64,000 bases of DNA from Hyphomicrobiales bacterium. Its GTDB lineage: Bacteria > Pseudomonadota > Alphaproteobacteria > Rhizobiales > Rhodobiaceae. Location: positions 248,001 through 312,000 of the forward strand of contig PKTR01000002.1 in NCBI GenBank assembly GCA_002869065.1, written 5' to 3'. Positions 43,453 through 52,436 of the stretch are shown one piece after another; the stretch's first letter is position 1; each line of letters starts with the position of its first letter. The notes beneath the pieces were generated by a model. It saw only the letters and a list, made by a program, of their open reading frames with translations. It had not been told where the DNA came from and did no database searches. A program made the translations under genes and the position numbers.

Positions 43453-44295
43453 CTAGTAGTGACGCGGTGCTTCGCGCTTGATTCCAAGGCCCATATCCAT
43501 CGGCGCATCCACCAGGAGCGACATGGAATGACGGGCACGCTGCTCCGGATCGTCGCGGGTCAGGACCGGCAGGTTCTCGGCGGAACCGTCGGCCTTGGTG
43601 ACGCGCTTCTGGAAGGCGGCAGCCGGCTTGAAGAACATATGCGCGAACTTCGACCACAGGACCGTTCCGAACAGCACCGTGCTGGCGACGATGAACAGGG
43701 CGAGGAACAGGATCTCCCAGACACCGGCGTCAACCGACTGCATGAACGACCAGATCAGACCGAAGGTCGCGGTCGCCAGCAGCGACAGGATGAAGATGTC
43801 GGCGCGGCACAGCTTGTACCACGGCTTGCCCTCGGCCGACACGTCGACGCGGATGGCGAACCAGAACCAGTAGCCGCCGAAGCACAGCGACAGGGCGCCG
43901 AGATGCCACAGCAGCGGCCAGATGGCCGGGGTCGAAGCGTCCGCACCACCGTACACGAATACCATGATCACGGTGGTCACGATGAAGAGGATGAACCCGT
44001 ACATGGTGAAGAGGTGAGAAATCCGGCGACGCACATTGGCGAATTCGGAGGAGGTCATAACCTCGCCGAGGCCGGTCTTGACCGCCATGGCCACCATTTC
44101 GCCCGAACCGACGTTGCGGACGGCGTTCTTCTTCGACTTCTTCCAGTTCTCGGAGAAATACTTACCGCTCGCCTTGTGCATGACGTCGAGCGCCGTACCA
44201 CCCACGACCAGGATCGCCATGGCGATCACATAGATCTGCTGGATGGTGGACGGGATGAGCTCCGAAAGCTCGGAGAAGGGATTGATCGTGAACAT
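43453..44295 (-). CDS. aprM: AprM-type membrane anchor of APS reductase (DsrM/NarI-like)
   Basis: Integral membrane protein of 280 residues with about six transmembrane segments (for example ISHLFTMYGFILFIVTTVIM and IFILSLLATATFGLIW). Several His and Cys residues lie near membrane edges, as in the NarI/QmoC-like quinone-interacting cytochromes; firm heme ligands cannot be read by eye. In aprMBA operons it passes electrons from AprBA to quinone in place of the Qmo complex. The ATG at 44295 follows AGGAGATCAAGTTTG; a TTG one codon upstream is possible. Confidence 0.85.
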   Translation of the reverse strand: MFTINPFSELSELIPSTIQQIYVIAMAILVVGGTALDVMHKASGKYFSENWKKSKKNAVRNVGSGEMVAMAVKTGLGEVMTSSEFANVRRRISHLFTMYGFILFIVTTVIMVFVYGGADASTPAIWPLLWHLGALSLCFGGYWFWFAIRVDVSAEGKPWYKLCRADIFILSLLATATFGLIWSFMQSVDAGVWEILFLALFIVASTVLFGTVLWSKFAHMFFKPAAAFQKRVTKADGSAENLPVLTRDDPEQRARHSMSLLVDAPMDMGLGIKREAPRHY

Positions 44296-45468
44296 CAAAC
44301 TTGATCTCCTGTCTAATTACGCTGCCGATTGCCGCCGTGGTCGCGCCTAAAACGCGTTATCGAATGCATAGCAGAACCGTCCTTGACGGAAACAAGTCGA
44401 TTTGCCGCGGAGCAAAGGTTTGGAAAAGGATTGCCGAAAGGCTTGTTTCGCTTCTTCACAGGAATAGCGTGGGGCGGAAACCCCTACAAAATCAGCCCCG
44501 TAAGATACGAACTCCAAGCATAAACGCCTCTCCCCCTTTACCTGTACAACAGGTCCATTTTTTTTCTTCACCAGATACATTACCGAGTTTGCATGTAACA
44601 AACTTTTTTGGTGAGTTCAAACGAAAACCGGGGTGGTTTCGCGGCGCTCTACCCCACGTCAACTATATTATTCCGAGCCGCTAATATACGATGATTTTGC
44701 ATGACTTTATTTGTGCTGCACACCTTGCGGCGCCCGCAAACAAACGCACGGGCCCTGCCGACAAATTGATCATACCTATTTTCGAACAAGATTCACAGTT
44801 TCATACATTCGAATGTGGCAAACACTGACGCCTGCCCGCGGACTCTGCCAAACAAAAATTTGGATATGCTTGAATTCTACTGTTCTCAAGACTTCCGCGC
44901 CAATTGAACCGAACGGCGGCAAACGCGCTCCGCGACGGCTGCCGAACCGACCCTCGACGGCACATGGAGACGTCCGGCTCCGGCTGTCCCCGGAGCCACG
45001 GCGGATTCCGTTTGTGGCGGAAAAAGGGCTGCAAGAGCATTCGGTTATCGCGAAGGCCCAGGCCGTTGCGGGATGCTGCTTGCTGCGCCCCGCAAGGTGC
45101 CGGAGCTGCGGTTTTCGCCCCCCCGTGCAGCCGCGCGACCCCGGCGGCATTGCATGTGGCGGCCAGCCATAGGGCGGCAGCATCTTTTTGGTCGTACGCT
45201 GTTAGTCGTAGTCTATTCGTCTAAGAGGCATCTTCGCTGACCTTTGCGAGGCCATGCCGGCGAGAGGCGCGACACGTATCGCAGGCGCGCGGAGGGATGG
45301 GGCTTACTCTCTTGCCGAAGCGTCCGCGCACGAGGGCCGCGGTTCGTCTCATATATGAGCCGACGAAAGAAACGGGCTGACGCGGCACCGACGCCGCCGC
45401 TCTGCAACGATGCCCCGGACGACATCGGCGCGCCCTGGCTCACCGGACATCAGCCGGCCGCCAAAACG
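44296..45468. other. Long non-coding stretch upstream of aprM
   Basis: About 1.17 kb with no convincing gene on either strand. DNA from about 44500 to 44900 is clearly less GC-rich than its surroundings (TTTTTTTCTTCACC, AACTTTTTTGG, TTGAATTCTACTG). Frames of 80-150 codons exist but lack ribosome sites, show many Cys/Arg runs and look like chance. A perfect palindrome CTCATATATGAG lies at 45348-45359. The apr promoter must lie near 44300-44400; no specific box could be assigned. Confidence 0.6.
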
Positions 45469-45469
45469 A

Positions 45470-45494
45470 AAAAAGGCCCGGAAAACCGGACCTT
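45470..45494 (-). terminator. Terminator of tRNA-Leu
   Basis: On the minus strand the stem AAGGTCCGG / CCGGGCCTT (one mismatch) around TTTT is followed by TTTT. It lies about 45 bases past the 3' end of the tRNA. Confidence 0.8.
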
Positions 45495-45538
45495 CTTCGG
45501 ATGTTTCGGACCTTGGTAGATTGTCTGAAACCGGAATA

Positions 45539-45625
45539 TGGTGCCCAGGAGAGGACTCGAACCTCCACGCCCTTTCGAGCACTAGCACCTGAAGCTAGCG
45601 CGTCTACCAATTCCGCCACCTGGGC
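45539..45625 (-). tRNA. tRNA-Leu (anticodon CAG)
   Basis: Class II tRNA of 84 bases plus an encoded CCA. The acceptor stem GCCCAGG/CCTGGGC, D-arm GGCGGAATTGGTAGACGC, anticodon stem-loop CTAGC-TTCAGGT-GCTAG with anticodon CAG, a long variable arm, and the T-arm GAGGTTCGAGTCCTC all fold. It decodes CUG, the preferred Leu codon of this genome. No integrase or attachment duplication is seen beside it. Confidence 0.95.
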
Positions 45626-45824
45626 AATGGCCGAGACGTTTACGGCTGCAAAAGCGGCTTGTCAATCACTCAATCGGTGTTCCTGCCGCATTCTTTTCTC
45701 CACCGCGCCCGATGACCTGTACAGGCACGCGGCGAGGGGTTAAGAACGCTCAACGGCGGTCGTTCGTCCCCGCGGGTTCGGGCGTCTGCGGCCGCGTCCT
45801 CCCTATCCCACGGAGCTCTTCGTC

Positions 45825-46799
45825 ATGGCGCATCCTCAAGACGGCAAGCTGGTCACCATTTTCGGCGGTTCGGGTTTCGTCGGGCGGCACATCGTGCGCG
45901 CGCTGGCGCGGCGCGGCTGGCGCATTCGCGCCGCGGTCCGCCGTCCCGACCTTGCGCAGCATCTGCAGCCGCTCGGCGCGGTCGGTCAGATCATGCCGGT
46001 GCAGGCCAATCTGCGCGACCGGGCCTCGATCGAGCGGGCGCTTGCCGGGTCGGACGCGGTGATCAACGCGGTCGGCATTCTCGCCGAGGGCGGCAAGCAG
46101 CGCTTCATGTCGGTGCACGCGCAGGGCGCGCGCGACGTTGCCGAAGCCGCCAAGGCCGCCGGCGTCAAAACGCTGGTGCAGATCTCGGCGATCGGCGCGG
46201 ATGCCGAGTCGCCGGCGCTCTACGGCCGCTCGAAGGCGAAGGGCGAAGAGAGCGTGTTCGCCGCCTTCCCGGAAGCCGTGATCCTGCGCCCGTCGATCAT
46301 CTTCGGTCCCGAGGACGACTTCTTCAACCGGTTCGGCGCCATGGCGCAGATGTCGCCGGTTCTGCCGCTGGTTGGCGGCGAGACGAAGTTCCAGCCGGTC
46401 TTCGTCGGCGACGTCGCCGAAGCGGCCGCGCTTGCGGTTGAGGGCAAGACGGACGCCGGCGCGATCTACGAACTCGGCGGGCCGGAAGTGCGCAGCTTCC
46501 GTTCCTGCATCGAGCAGATGCTGGAAGTCATCGATCGCAAGCGGCTGATCGTCGATCTGCCGCTCGGCCTCGCCCGTTTCCAGGCACGTTTCCTGCAGCT
46601 TCTGCCGAAGGCGCCGCTGACCGTCGATCAGGTCGACATGCTGGGCCGCGACAACGTGGTTTCCGAGGCGGCGATTGCCGACAGGCGCACGCTGGACGGG
46701 CTCGGTATCGCCGGCACGACCATGGCGGCCGTTCTGCCGACCTATCTGCAGCGGTTCCGTCCGCAGGGCCAGTTCACCCGCGGCCAGACAGTGGCGTGA
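45825..46799 (+). CDS. NAD(P)-binding complex I NDUFA9-like protein
   Basis: Atypical short-chain dehydrogenase/epimerase of 324 residues. The nucleotide-binding Rossmann start is VTIFGGSGFVGRHIVRALARRG, followed by AVRRPDL and VGILAEGGKQRF; the active-site region has ILRPSIIFGPEDDFFNRF. Alphaproteobacterial members of this family are annotated as complex I NDUFA9 subunit proteins, homologous to the accessory mitochondrial subunit, and help quinone-linked or ubiquinone functions. Catalysis is uncertain. Followed by uppP, as in many Rhizobiales genomes. Confidence 0.88.
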   Translation: MAHPQDGKLVTIFGGSGFVGRHIVRALARRGWRIRAAVRRPDLAQHLQPLGAVGQIMPVQANLRDRASIERALAGSDAVINAVGILAEGGKQRFMSVHAQGARDVAEAAKAAGVKTLVQISAIGADAESPALYGRSKAKGEESVFAAFPEAVILRPSIIFGPEDDFFNRFGAMAQMSPVLPLVGGETKFQPVFVGDVAEAAALAVEGKTDAGAIYELGGPEVRSFRSCIEQMLEVIDRKRLIVDLPLGLARFQARFLQLLPKAPLTVDQVDMLGRDNVVSEAAIADRRTLDGLGIAGTTMAAVLPTYLQRFRPQGQFTRGQTVA

Positions 46800-46888
46800 T
46801 GGGCGCCTGACGGGCGCCGCCCGGTATTTGCCGCAATTGCCGGCAATGAACGCCGCAGGCCAGTAGCGTGACTTCAAGATCGAGCGCT

Positions 46889-46916
46889 CGCGCCCACCCG
46901 CGCGGGCGTTTGTTTT
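46889..46916 (+). terminator. Possible terminator after the NDUFA9-like gene
   Basis: Short GC stem CGCCC / GGGCG (46891-46895 / 46904-46908) followed by TTTGTTTT in the 217-base gap before uppP. The stem is short, so strength is uncertain. Confidence 0.45.
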
Positions 46917-47016
46917 GCCGAATTAACGATCCGTTAAGCGTCCGGTGGAATGACCGGTATGCGGGGCCTTTCTTCGTGGCCATATGGCCGCATCCGAATC
47001 GGGACAAGGAAACCGA

Positions 47017-47835
47017 ATGTCCATCGAGCAGATCGTTGTGCTGGCCATCGTGCAGGGGCTTACCGAATTCCTGCCGATCTCCTCTTCCGGGCATCTGATC
47101 CTGATCCCCGCCTTCACCGGCTGGCCGGATCAGGGCATCGTCACCGATGTGATGGTCCATATCGGCTCGCTGCTCGCGATCCTCGTCTATTTCTGGCGCG
47201 ACGTCTTCGCGCTGATCGGCGGCACCCGCGACATGATCCTCGGCCGCTGGACGCCGGCGGCGAAGATGGCGCTCTATATTCTGCTGGCGACCTTCCCCGC
47301 ACTCGGCTTCGGTCTCGCGCTCAAGCTGAGCGGCCTGCTCGACCAGATCCGCGGCGTCGAGATCGTCGCCTGGAACGCGGTGATTTTCGCGATCCTGATG
47401 TATTTCGCCGACCGCTTCGGCCCGCGCATCAAGACCATGGCGGAGATGAAGCTCGGCCCTGCGATGATCATCGGTTTCGCACAGGCGCTCGCGCTTATCC
47501 CCGGCACCAGCCGCTCCGGCATCACGATGACGGCCGCGCGCGCGCTCGGGTTCCGACGCGACGAGGCGGCGCGGTTCTCGTTCCTGCTCGGCGTGCCGGC
47601 GATCACGGCGGCAGGCGCCCTGACGGCGCTCGAAGTGGTCGAGAAGGGCGAGAGCATTCCGCTCGACGCCGTCTATGCGGCCGGGCTGACGTTTCTTTCG
47701 GCGATGGCGGCCATCGCCTTCCTGATGGCGCTCGTGAAGCGCATCAGCTTCGTGCCGTTCGTGCTCTACCGGCTGGCGCTTGCGGCCGTCCTGTTCGCCT
47801 TCATGTATGGCTGGCTGCCGGGCGTGCAGGGCTAG
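47017..47835 (+). CDS. uppP: Undecaprenyl-diphosphatase
   Basis: Polytopic inner-membrane enzyme of 272 residues that dephosphorylates undecaprenyl pyrophosphate to recycle the peptidoglycan lipid carrier; also linked to bacitracin resistance. The family signature EFLPISSSGHLILIP and the second motif PGTSRSGITMTAARALG are intact, with about seven to eight transmembrane segments. The ATG at 47017 has AAGGAAACC upstream; the earlier in-frame start is less likely. Confidence 0.96.
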   Translation: MSIEQIVVLAIVQGLTEFLPISSSGHLILIPAFTGWPDQGIVTDVMVHIGSLLAILVYFWRDVFALIGGTRDMILGRWTPAAKMALYILLATFPALGFGLALKLSGLLDQIRGVEIVAWNAVIFAILMYFADRFGPRIKTMAEMKLGPAMIIGFAQALALIPGTSRSGITMTAARALGFRRDEAARFSFLLGVPAITAAGALTALEVVEKGESIPLDAVYAAGLTFLSAMAAIAFLMALVKRISFVPFVLYRLALAAVLFAFMYGWLPGVQG

Positions 47836-47967
47836 GTCCGCGCCCAAAGCCGTTGAGAAGCGGCATGAGCCGGTCTATTAGAAACACCTGCCGCGGCCAC
47901 AACTGCTGATCGGCGGCGGGCAAATCGGGTTTTCGGCTTCAGCGCCGCGATGTGATGACAGTCTGAA

Positions 47968-48660
47968 ATGTTCACGCTCTATCATCATCCGTTTTCCTCC
48001 ACTTCGCGCTTCGTCCGCCTCGCGCTGGCCGAGTACAACATCAATGCCGAGTTCACGGTCGAGAAGACCTGGGAGCGGCGCAGCGAGTTCCTCCACCTCA
48101 ACCCGGCCGGCACGGTGCCCGTCGCGGTCGAAAACCACGGGCCGGCGCTCGTTGGCGGCATGGTTCTTATGGAGTATCTCGACGAGACACGCGGCTACGC
48201 CGTCGGCGAAAAGCGGCTGATGCCGGATCATCCGGAAAAGCGCGCCGAAATGCGCCGGCTGGTGTCGTGGTTCCTCGACAAGATGGAAAGCGAAGTCACC
48301 GAGCCGCTGGTGTTCGAGAAGATCGTCAAACAGGAGATGCCGGCAGCGCTCGGCGGCGGGGCGCCGGAATCCTCGGTGCTGCGTGCCGCGCGCGCCAATA
48401 TCCGCCCGCATCTGCGCTATATCGGCTATCTGGCGCAGCAACGGAACTGGCTGGCCGGCGACCGGCTGACCTTCGCCGACCTTGCCGCTGCCGCCTCGCT
48501 CTCCTGCGCCGACTATCTCGGCGAGGTGCCGTGGGACGAGGATGCCCATGCCAAGGCATGGTACGCGCGCATCAAGTCGCGGCCGAGCTTCCGCCCGCTT
48601 CTGACCGAGACCGTGCGCGGCATGCCGCCCTCGCGCACCTACATCGATCTGGATTTTTAG
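47968..48660 (+). CDS. Glutathione S-transferase family protein
   Basis: Two-domain protein of 230 residues. The thioredoxin-like N-domain begins MFTLYHHPFSSTSRFVRLAL, where a Ser could act as the catalytic residue, and includes LNPAGTVPVAVE (the cis-Pro loop). The all-helical C-domain shows WLAGDRLTFADLAAAASL. It conjugates or binds glutathione; the substrate is unknown. No partner gene: a repeat-filled intergenic region follows. Confidence 0.88.
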   Translation: MFTLYHHPFSSTSRFVRLALAEYNINAEFTVEKTWERRSEFLHLNPAGTVPVAVENHGPALVGGMVLMEYLDETRGYAVGEKRLMPDHPEKRAEMRRLVSWFLDKMESEVTEPLVFEKIVKQEMPAALGGGAPESSVLRAARANIRPHLRYIGYLAQQRNWLAGDRLTFADLAAAASLSCADYLGEVPWDEDAHAKAWYARIKSRPSFRPLLTETVRGMPPSRTYIDLDF

Positions 48661-48702
48661 ATCGGTTTAGACGGCGCGCCGACTTTCCCTTTCCTCTCCG
48701 AC

Positions 48703-48730
48703 GTCATGCCGGACGTGGATACCGGCATCC
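48703..48730. repeat. REP-like palindrome
   Basis: Perfect 7-bp stem ATGCCGG/CCGGCAT around ACGTGGATA within GTCATGCC...GGCATCC. This form resembles REP palindromes widespread in alphaproteobacterial intergenic DNA. It lies just after the glutathione S-transferase gene. Confidence 0.6.
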
Positions 48731-48820
48731 AATGGCAAACGCCCCATTTAAAAGCTGTTGAGAGTGGGCGTGGCGGTTGCCACGAACAGAACCGGCCTAC
48801 CGTGCCGAGATGGTCAAGGG

Positions 48821-48846
48821 ACCCCGCGTCAAGCGCGGGGTGACGG
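48821..48846. repeat. Second REP-like palindrome
   Basis: Perfect 8-bp stem ACCCCGCG/CGCGGGGT around TCAAG, continued by TGACGG. A degenerate relative with the same GGGGTGACGG-GAGTG flank lies at 63555-63583, so it belongs to a dispersed family distinct from the three-hairpin element. Confidence 0.55.
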
Positions 48847-48894
48847 AGAGTGCGTGGGGGGTGTGCGGTGCTCAGGCGTTTCCCTTTTCCCTTA

Positions 48895-49036
48895 CGTCAT
48901 CCTCCGGCTTGACCGGAGGATCGCTCTCCAAACGGATGACGTTCTTGAGTACATACCGCCTTTCCAATCCCCTCCCTCAGTTCGCCAGTATCGCGCTTGT
49001 TGCTACCCGATCCTCCGGTCAAGCCGGAGGATGACG
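48895..49036 (-). repeat. Three-hairpin intergenic element, copy 2 (142 bp, inverted)
   Basis: Terminal palindromes CATCCTCCGGCTTGACCGG... and ...CCGGTCAAGCCGGAGGATG in inverted orientation. The inner flanks (GATCGCT on the left, ACCCGATC on the right) are swapped relative to the other copies, so this one is inserted in reverse. It differs by TTGACC/GGTCAA instead of TCGACC/GGTCGA, and its interior has diverged most. It occupies the gap between the glutathione S-transferase and queG. Confidence 0.88.
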
Positions 49037-49151
49037 ACAGTGAGAAGTGGCTGGGGTGACGGTGAGAGGGTTGAGCACACGCAGTACGCTCGGCCGTGAG
49101 CAAAAAAGCTCCATCTGGATTTCTAGGTCCTATCCCCGTACATCTGCGGCG

Positions 49152-50330
49152 ATGAGCCCGACCCCTGCCACGCCCGCGAAAGACCTTGCCGCGCTGAAAG
49201 AGCGCCTGCGGGAAAAGGCGCGCGCCTACGGCTTCGATCTGTGTCGTGTGACCAGCGCCGAGGCGATCCCGAAAGCCGGCGACGCGCTCGACGCCTTCGT
49301 CGCCGCCGGCCATCACGGCAGCATGGAATGGATGGCGACCACCGCCGACCGCCGCCGGGCGCCACAAGCGTTGTGGCCGCAAGCGCGCTCGGTGATCGTG
49401 CTGGCGATGAATTACGGGCCCGAGGAAGACCCGCGCGCATTGCTCGACGAACCGTCGCTCGGCGCGATCTCGGTCTATGCCCGCCACCGCGACTACCACG
49501 ACATCATCAAGGGGCGGCTAAAGCAGATCGCCGGCTGGCTGGTCAGCGAGCTTTCCTGCGATCTGAAAGTGTTCGTCGACACCGCGCCGGTAATGGAAAA
49601 GCCTCTCGCCGCAGCGGCCGGCATGGGCTGGCAGGGCAAGCACACCAATCTGGTGTCGCGCGAGTTCGGCTCGTGGCTGTTCCTGTCGGAGATCTTCCTC
49701 GACGTCGAGCTGCCGGCGGACGAGGCGGAGACCGATCACTGTGGCCAGTGCCGCGCCTGCCTCGATGCCTGCCCGACCGCTGCCTTCCCCGCGCCCTACC
49801 GACTCGATGCGCGGCGCTGCATATCCTATCTCACCATCGAGCTGAAAGGCCCGATCCCGCGCGATCTGCGCCCGCTGATCGGCAACCGTATCTATGGCTG
49901 CGACGACTGTCTCGCCGCCTGTCCGTGGAACAAGTTCGCGCAGGCCGCACGCGAGGCGAAGCTCATCGCCCGTGACGATCTCAAGCGCCCGGCGCTTGTC
50001 GACCTCGCCGCGCTCGATGACGCGGCCTTCCGCGCCCATTTCTCCGGCTCGCCGGTGAAGCGCATCGGCCGCGACCGCTTCCTGCGCAACGTGCTGATCG
50101 CGCTCGGCAACGCGGCCGGATCGGCCGAGGCGGCGACTTGCCTTGCCGCCGCCCTGCCCCATCTCGATGACGACAATGCGCTGGTGCGCGGTGCGGCGAT
50201 TTGGGCGGTGTCACGTCTTGCGGACGAAACGCAGTTCCGCCACCTTGCCGACGCGCGCGCGGATCGCGAGACCGACCCGGACGCGAAAGACGAATGGGCC
50301 GCCGGCCTTGCTGGTTTGGCCGATGAATAA
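49152..50330 (+). CDS. queG: Epoxyqueuosine reductase
   Basis: Cobalamin- and Fe-S-dependent enzyme of 392 residues that completes queuosine synthesis in tRNA (epoxyqueuosine to queuosine). The N-terminal domain has [14 protein letters not shown] and [14 protein letters not shown]; the two [4Fe-4S] motifs are [16 protein letters not shown] and [13 protein letters not shown]; the C-terminal HEAT-like repeats ([18 protein letters not shown]) bind tRNA. The ATG at 49152 is chosen; the in-frame upstream part would start inside repeat-derived DNA. The next gene begins 27 bases on. Confidence 0.95.
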   Translation: MSPTPATPAKDLAALKERLREKARAYGFDLCRVTSAEAIPKAGDALDAFVAAGHHGSMEWMATTADRRRAPQALWPQARSVIVLAMNYGPEEDPRALLDEPSLGAISVYARHRDYHDIIKGRLKQIAGWLVSELSCDLKVFVDTAPVMEKPLAAAAGMGWQGKHTNLVSREFGSWLFLSEIFLDVELPADEAETDHCGQCRACLDACPTAAFPAPYRLDARRCISYLTIELKGPIPRDLRPLIGNRIYGCDDCLAACPWNKFAQAAREAKLIARDDLKRPALVDLAALDDAAFRAHFSGSPVKRIGRDRFLRNVLIALGNAAGSAEAATCLAAALPHLDDDNALVRGAAIWAVSRLADETQFRHLADARADRETDPDAKDEWAAGLAGLADE

Positions 50331-50357
50331 GAAGAAGAAGTGGGAGACCCTGACGCC

Positions 50358-51263
50358 ATGACCGACGACCGGCTGTTCATTTTCGGCTACGGCAATTCCT
50401 CGCGCGCGGTGAACGAACGGATCGGTTCCCGCTTCGCCGCCGTTTGCGGCACGACGCGCAGCGCAGACAAGGCCGAGCGCATCAAGGCGGACAGCGTCAC
50501 GCCCTACATCTTCGACGGCAGCGAACCCGGCGCCGGCATCGACGAGGAACTGGCGCGGGCGACCCATGTGCTGATCTCGATCCCGCCCGATGCGGACGGC
50601 GACCCCGTGTTGCGCCAGCATGGCGCGGCGCTCAAAGCCTCCAAATCGCTGAAATGGGTCTGCTACCTCTCGACCATCGGCGTCTATGGCGACCACGAAG
50701 GCGCTCTGATCGACGAGACCGCCGAATGCCGGCCGGTGAGCGCGCGCTCCAAGCGCCGCGTGTCGGCCGAAGCCGAGTGGATGGCGCTTGGGGAAGAAGC
50801 GGGCGTGCCGGTCGCGGTGATGCGCCTTGCCGGCATCTACGGGCCGGGCCACAACGTCATGACGCGGCTTGAAAAGGGCACTGCCCGGCGGCTGGTGAAG
50901 CCGGGCCAGGTGTTCAACCGCATCCATCTCGCCGACATCGCGGCGATGGTCGACGGCGCGTCGAGCCGGCTGCTTGGCGGCATCTATAACGGCGCCGACG
51001 ACGAAGCCGCGCCGCCGCAGGACGTGCTGGTCTATGGCGCGGAATTGATGGGCATCGCGCCGCCGCCGGAAGAGCCGTTCGATGAAGCCGAACTGACGCC
51101 GATGGCGCGCACCTTCTACGGCGAGACCAAGATCGTCAGCAATGAGAAGGCGAAAAGCGAACTCGGCTGGGTGCCGGTCTATCCGAGCTACCGCGAAGGG
51201 CTTGCCGCGATGTGGCAGGACGGCAGCTGGAACGCCAAGAACACCAGCGACAAGAAGCGATAA
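50358..51263 (+). CDS. NAD(P)-dependent epimerase/dehydratase family protein
   Basis: Extended short-chain dehydrogenase of 301 residues. The dinucleotide-binding start is LFIFGYGNSSRAVNERIG, a less usual G-x-G-x-x-S form; the region YLSTIGVYGDHEGA includes the catalytic-type Tyr, and RLAGIYGPGHN follows. It resembles SDR proteins annotated beside queG in alphaproteobacteria (YeeZ-like). Substrate unknown. The 27-base spacing suggests co-transcription with queG. Confidence 0.85.
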   Translation: MTDDRLFIFGYGNSSRAVNERIGSRFAAVCGTTRSADKAERIKADSVTPYIFDGSEPGAGIDEELARATHVLISIPPDADGDPVLRQHGAALKASKSLKWVCYLSTIGVYGDHEGALIDETAECRPVSARSKRRVSAEAEWMALGEEAGVPVAVMRLAGIYGPGHNVMTRLEKGTARRLVKPGQVFNRIHLADIAAMVDGASSRLLGGIYNGADDEAAPPQDVLVYGAELMGIAPPPEEPFDEAELTPMARTFYGETKIVSNEKAKSELGWVPVYPSYREGLAAMWQDGSWNAKNTSDKKR

Positions 51264-51304
51264 GAGCCGCAAATGGTGAAAGCAGATGAGTGATTAAATA
51301 GCAT

Positions 51305-51994
51305 TTATGCTTTCTCTGACAATTTATTCTGCGCCTTTTTCAGTTCTTTTCTTTTTAAATCCATTATAGCATATACTTTTTCAAATATTTTACCTCTAAT
51401 GATATCAAAATTTTGTATTTTATTATCGAACTCAGGCGTCCTCAATTCATAATATTCTGGACGGTAAAAAGCCTCTAATCTTACATACTCTATTTCATTA
51501 CTAGTTATTTCTGTAATGCTCGAAAAAATACTCTCTCCTGGAAAGAGATATGCGGCATATGTTTCTAGTTCAATAAAAATATCCTCACTTTTCGCAATAT
51601 CCAAGTCAAACATTTTGCGTGCTGAGGCGCTCTGATGCCTACCCTCATCCGAGAGGATTTCATTAAAGTTGATCGCCTCAATCGAAAAATTCTCTGCCTC
51701 TTTCTCAATTTTCCTCAGAACGAATTCCAATTTAACGAAGGTGTCGATTTGCGAGTATTTTTCTTTGATAATTGCCAATTGGATAGTTTTCCAAACAGGC
51801 CTCGCCGCCACCCAAGCGGCAACAAGCGCAAGCAGTCCTGCAGGCGCCCCGAGCCATCCCCTCAGGCAACTCCAGCCGTGTTCTCCCTCGGCACAGAACG
51901 GCGCCATGTCACCTGAAATCGAGCCGAGGAAAAACCCAAGCGCGGCGAAGGCAATCGCGATCACACCAATGAAAAAAGGATCATTGAGTTTCAT
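51305..51994 (-). CDS. AT-rich hypothetical membrane protein
   Basis: Protein of 229 residues with two N-terminal transmembrane segments (residues 7-27, and 45-65 with GAPAGLLALVAAWVAARPVW), separated by a Cys-containing loop (FCAEGEHGWSC). The rest is a soluble, charged, mostly helical domain (KEKYSQIDTFVKLEF, IEKEAENFSIEAINF). DNA for the last 150 codons is strikingly AT-rich for this genome and uses AAA, AAT, ATA and TTT codons freely, a sign of recent transfer. No family recognised. Confidence 0.72.
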   Translation of the reverse strand: MKLNDPFFIGVIAIAFAALGFFLGSISGDMAPFCAEGEHGWSCLRGWLGAPAGLLALVAAWVAARPVWKTIQLAIIKEKYSQIDTFVKLEFVLRKIEKEAENFSIEAINFNEILSDEGRHQSASARKMFDLDIAKSEDIFIELETYAAYLFPGESIFSSITEITSNEIEYVRLEAFYRPEYYELRTPEFDNKIQNFDIIRGKIFEKVYAIMDLKRKELKKAQNKLSEKA

Positions 51995-52155
51995 TTCGCC
52001 ATATTAGGCGAGTCGGCGCTTTTCATGCACGCATAGATTTATCGGCGAGTGGTCTGCCGACAATCGAGTGGGCATTCTCCCCCTCCCCTATCGGTCAGCA
52101 GCAATCCGCCCTACACTGCGCCGGGAACGTTCGAAACCGGAACAGGGGATTTTCC

Positions 52156-52416
52156 ATGACGCTCAAATCACTGGCGGACGATGCCGTGCGGCGAATCAAC
52201 GCCGCCATTTCGACCCAGCTCAGCGATGCGGAACGGATCACGGTATCGAGGATCGTCGAACAAGCGCTGATCGACGCGGTCAACGACGTCACCCAGCGCT
52301 ATCGGGATACGACAAAAAGCTATTTCGGTGAGGACGCCGACAAGGCGCACAAGCTCGCCGAGGAGATCAAGCGCGCGAAGGCGGCACTGATCTCCAATCT
52401 GGATGGGTTGAGATAA
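52156..52416 (+). CDS. Small helical hypothetical protein
   Basis: Protein of 86 residues with an AGGGGA ribosome site 9 bases before the ATG. It is soluble, charged and predicted mostly helical (ADDAVRRINAAISTQLSD, VEQALIDAVNDVTQRYRD, DKAHKLAEEIKRAKAAL). No family recognised. It ends 20 bases from the convergent aldo/keto reductase stop. Confidence 0.7.
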   Translation: MTLKSLADDAVRRINAAISTQLSDAERITVSRIVEQALIDAVNDVTQRYRDTTKSYFGEDADKAHKLAEEIKRAKAALISNLDGLR

Positions 52417-52436
52417 TACCCGTCGGACGCAAAGGA

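Noticed and set aside
44347-45183. Several frames of 80-150 codons in the gap upstream of aprM
   Set aside because: No ribosome sites, irregular composition with many Cys and Arg, and mutual overlap on both strands; treated as non-coding.
45355-45519. Possible 54-residue gene starting in the CTCATATATGAG palindrome
   Set aside because: It runs through the tRNA-Leu terminator, has no ribosome site and shows low-complexity Lys/Arg/Pro.
45539-45625. tRNA-Leu as an integration site for a mobile island
   Set aside because: No integrase, no direct repeat of the tRNA 3' end and no foreign gene block found on either side within the window.
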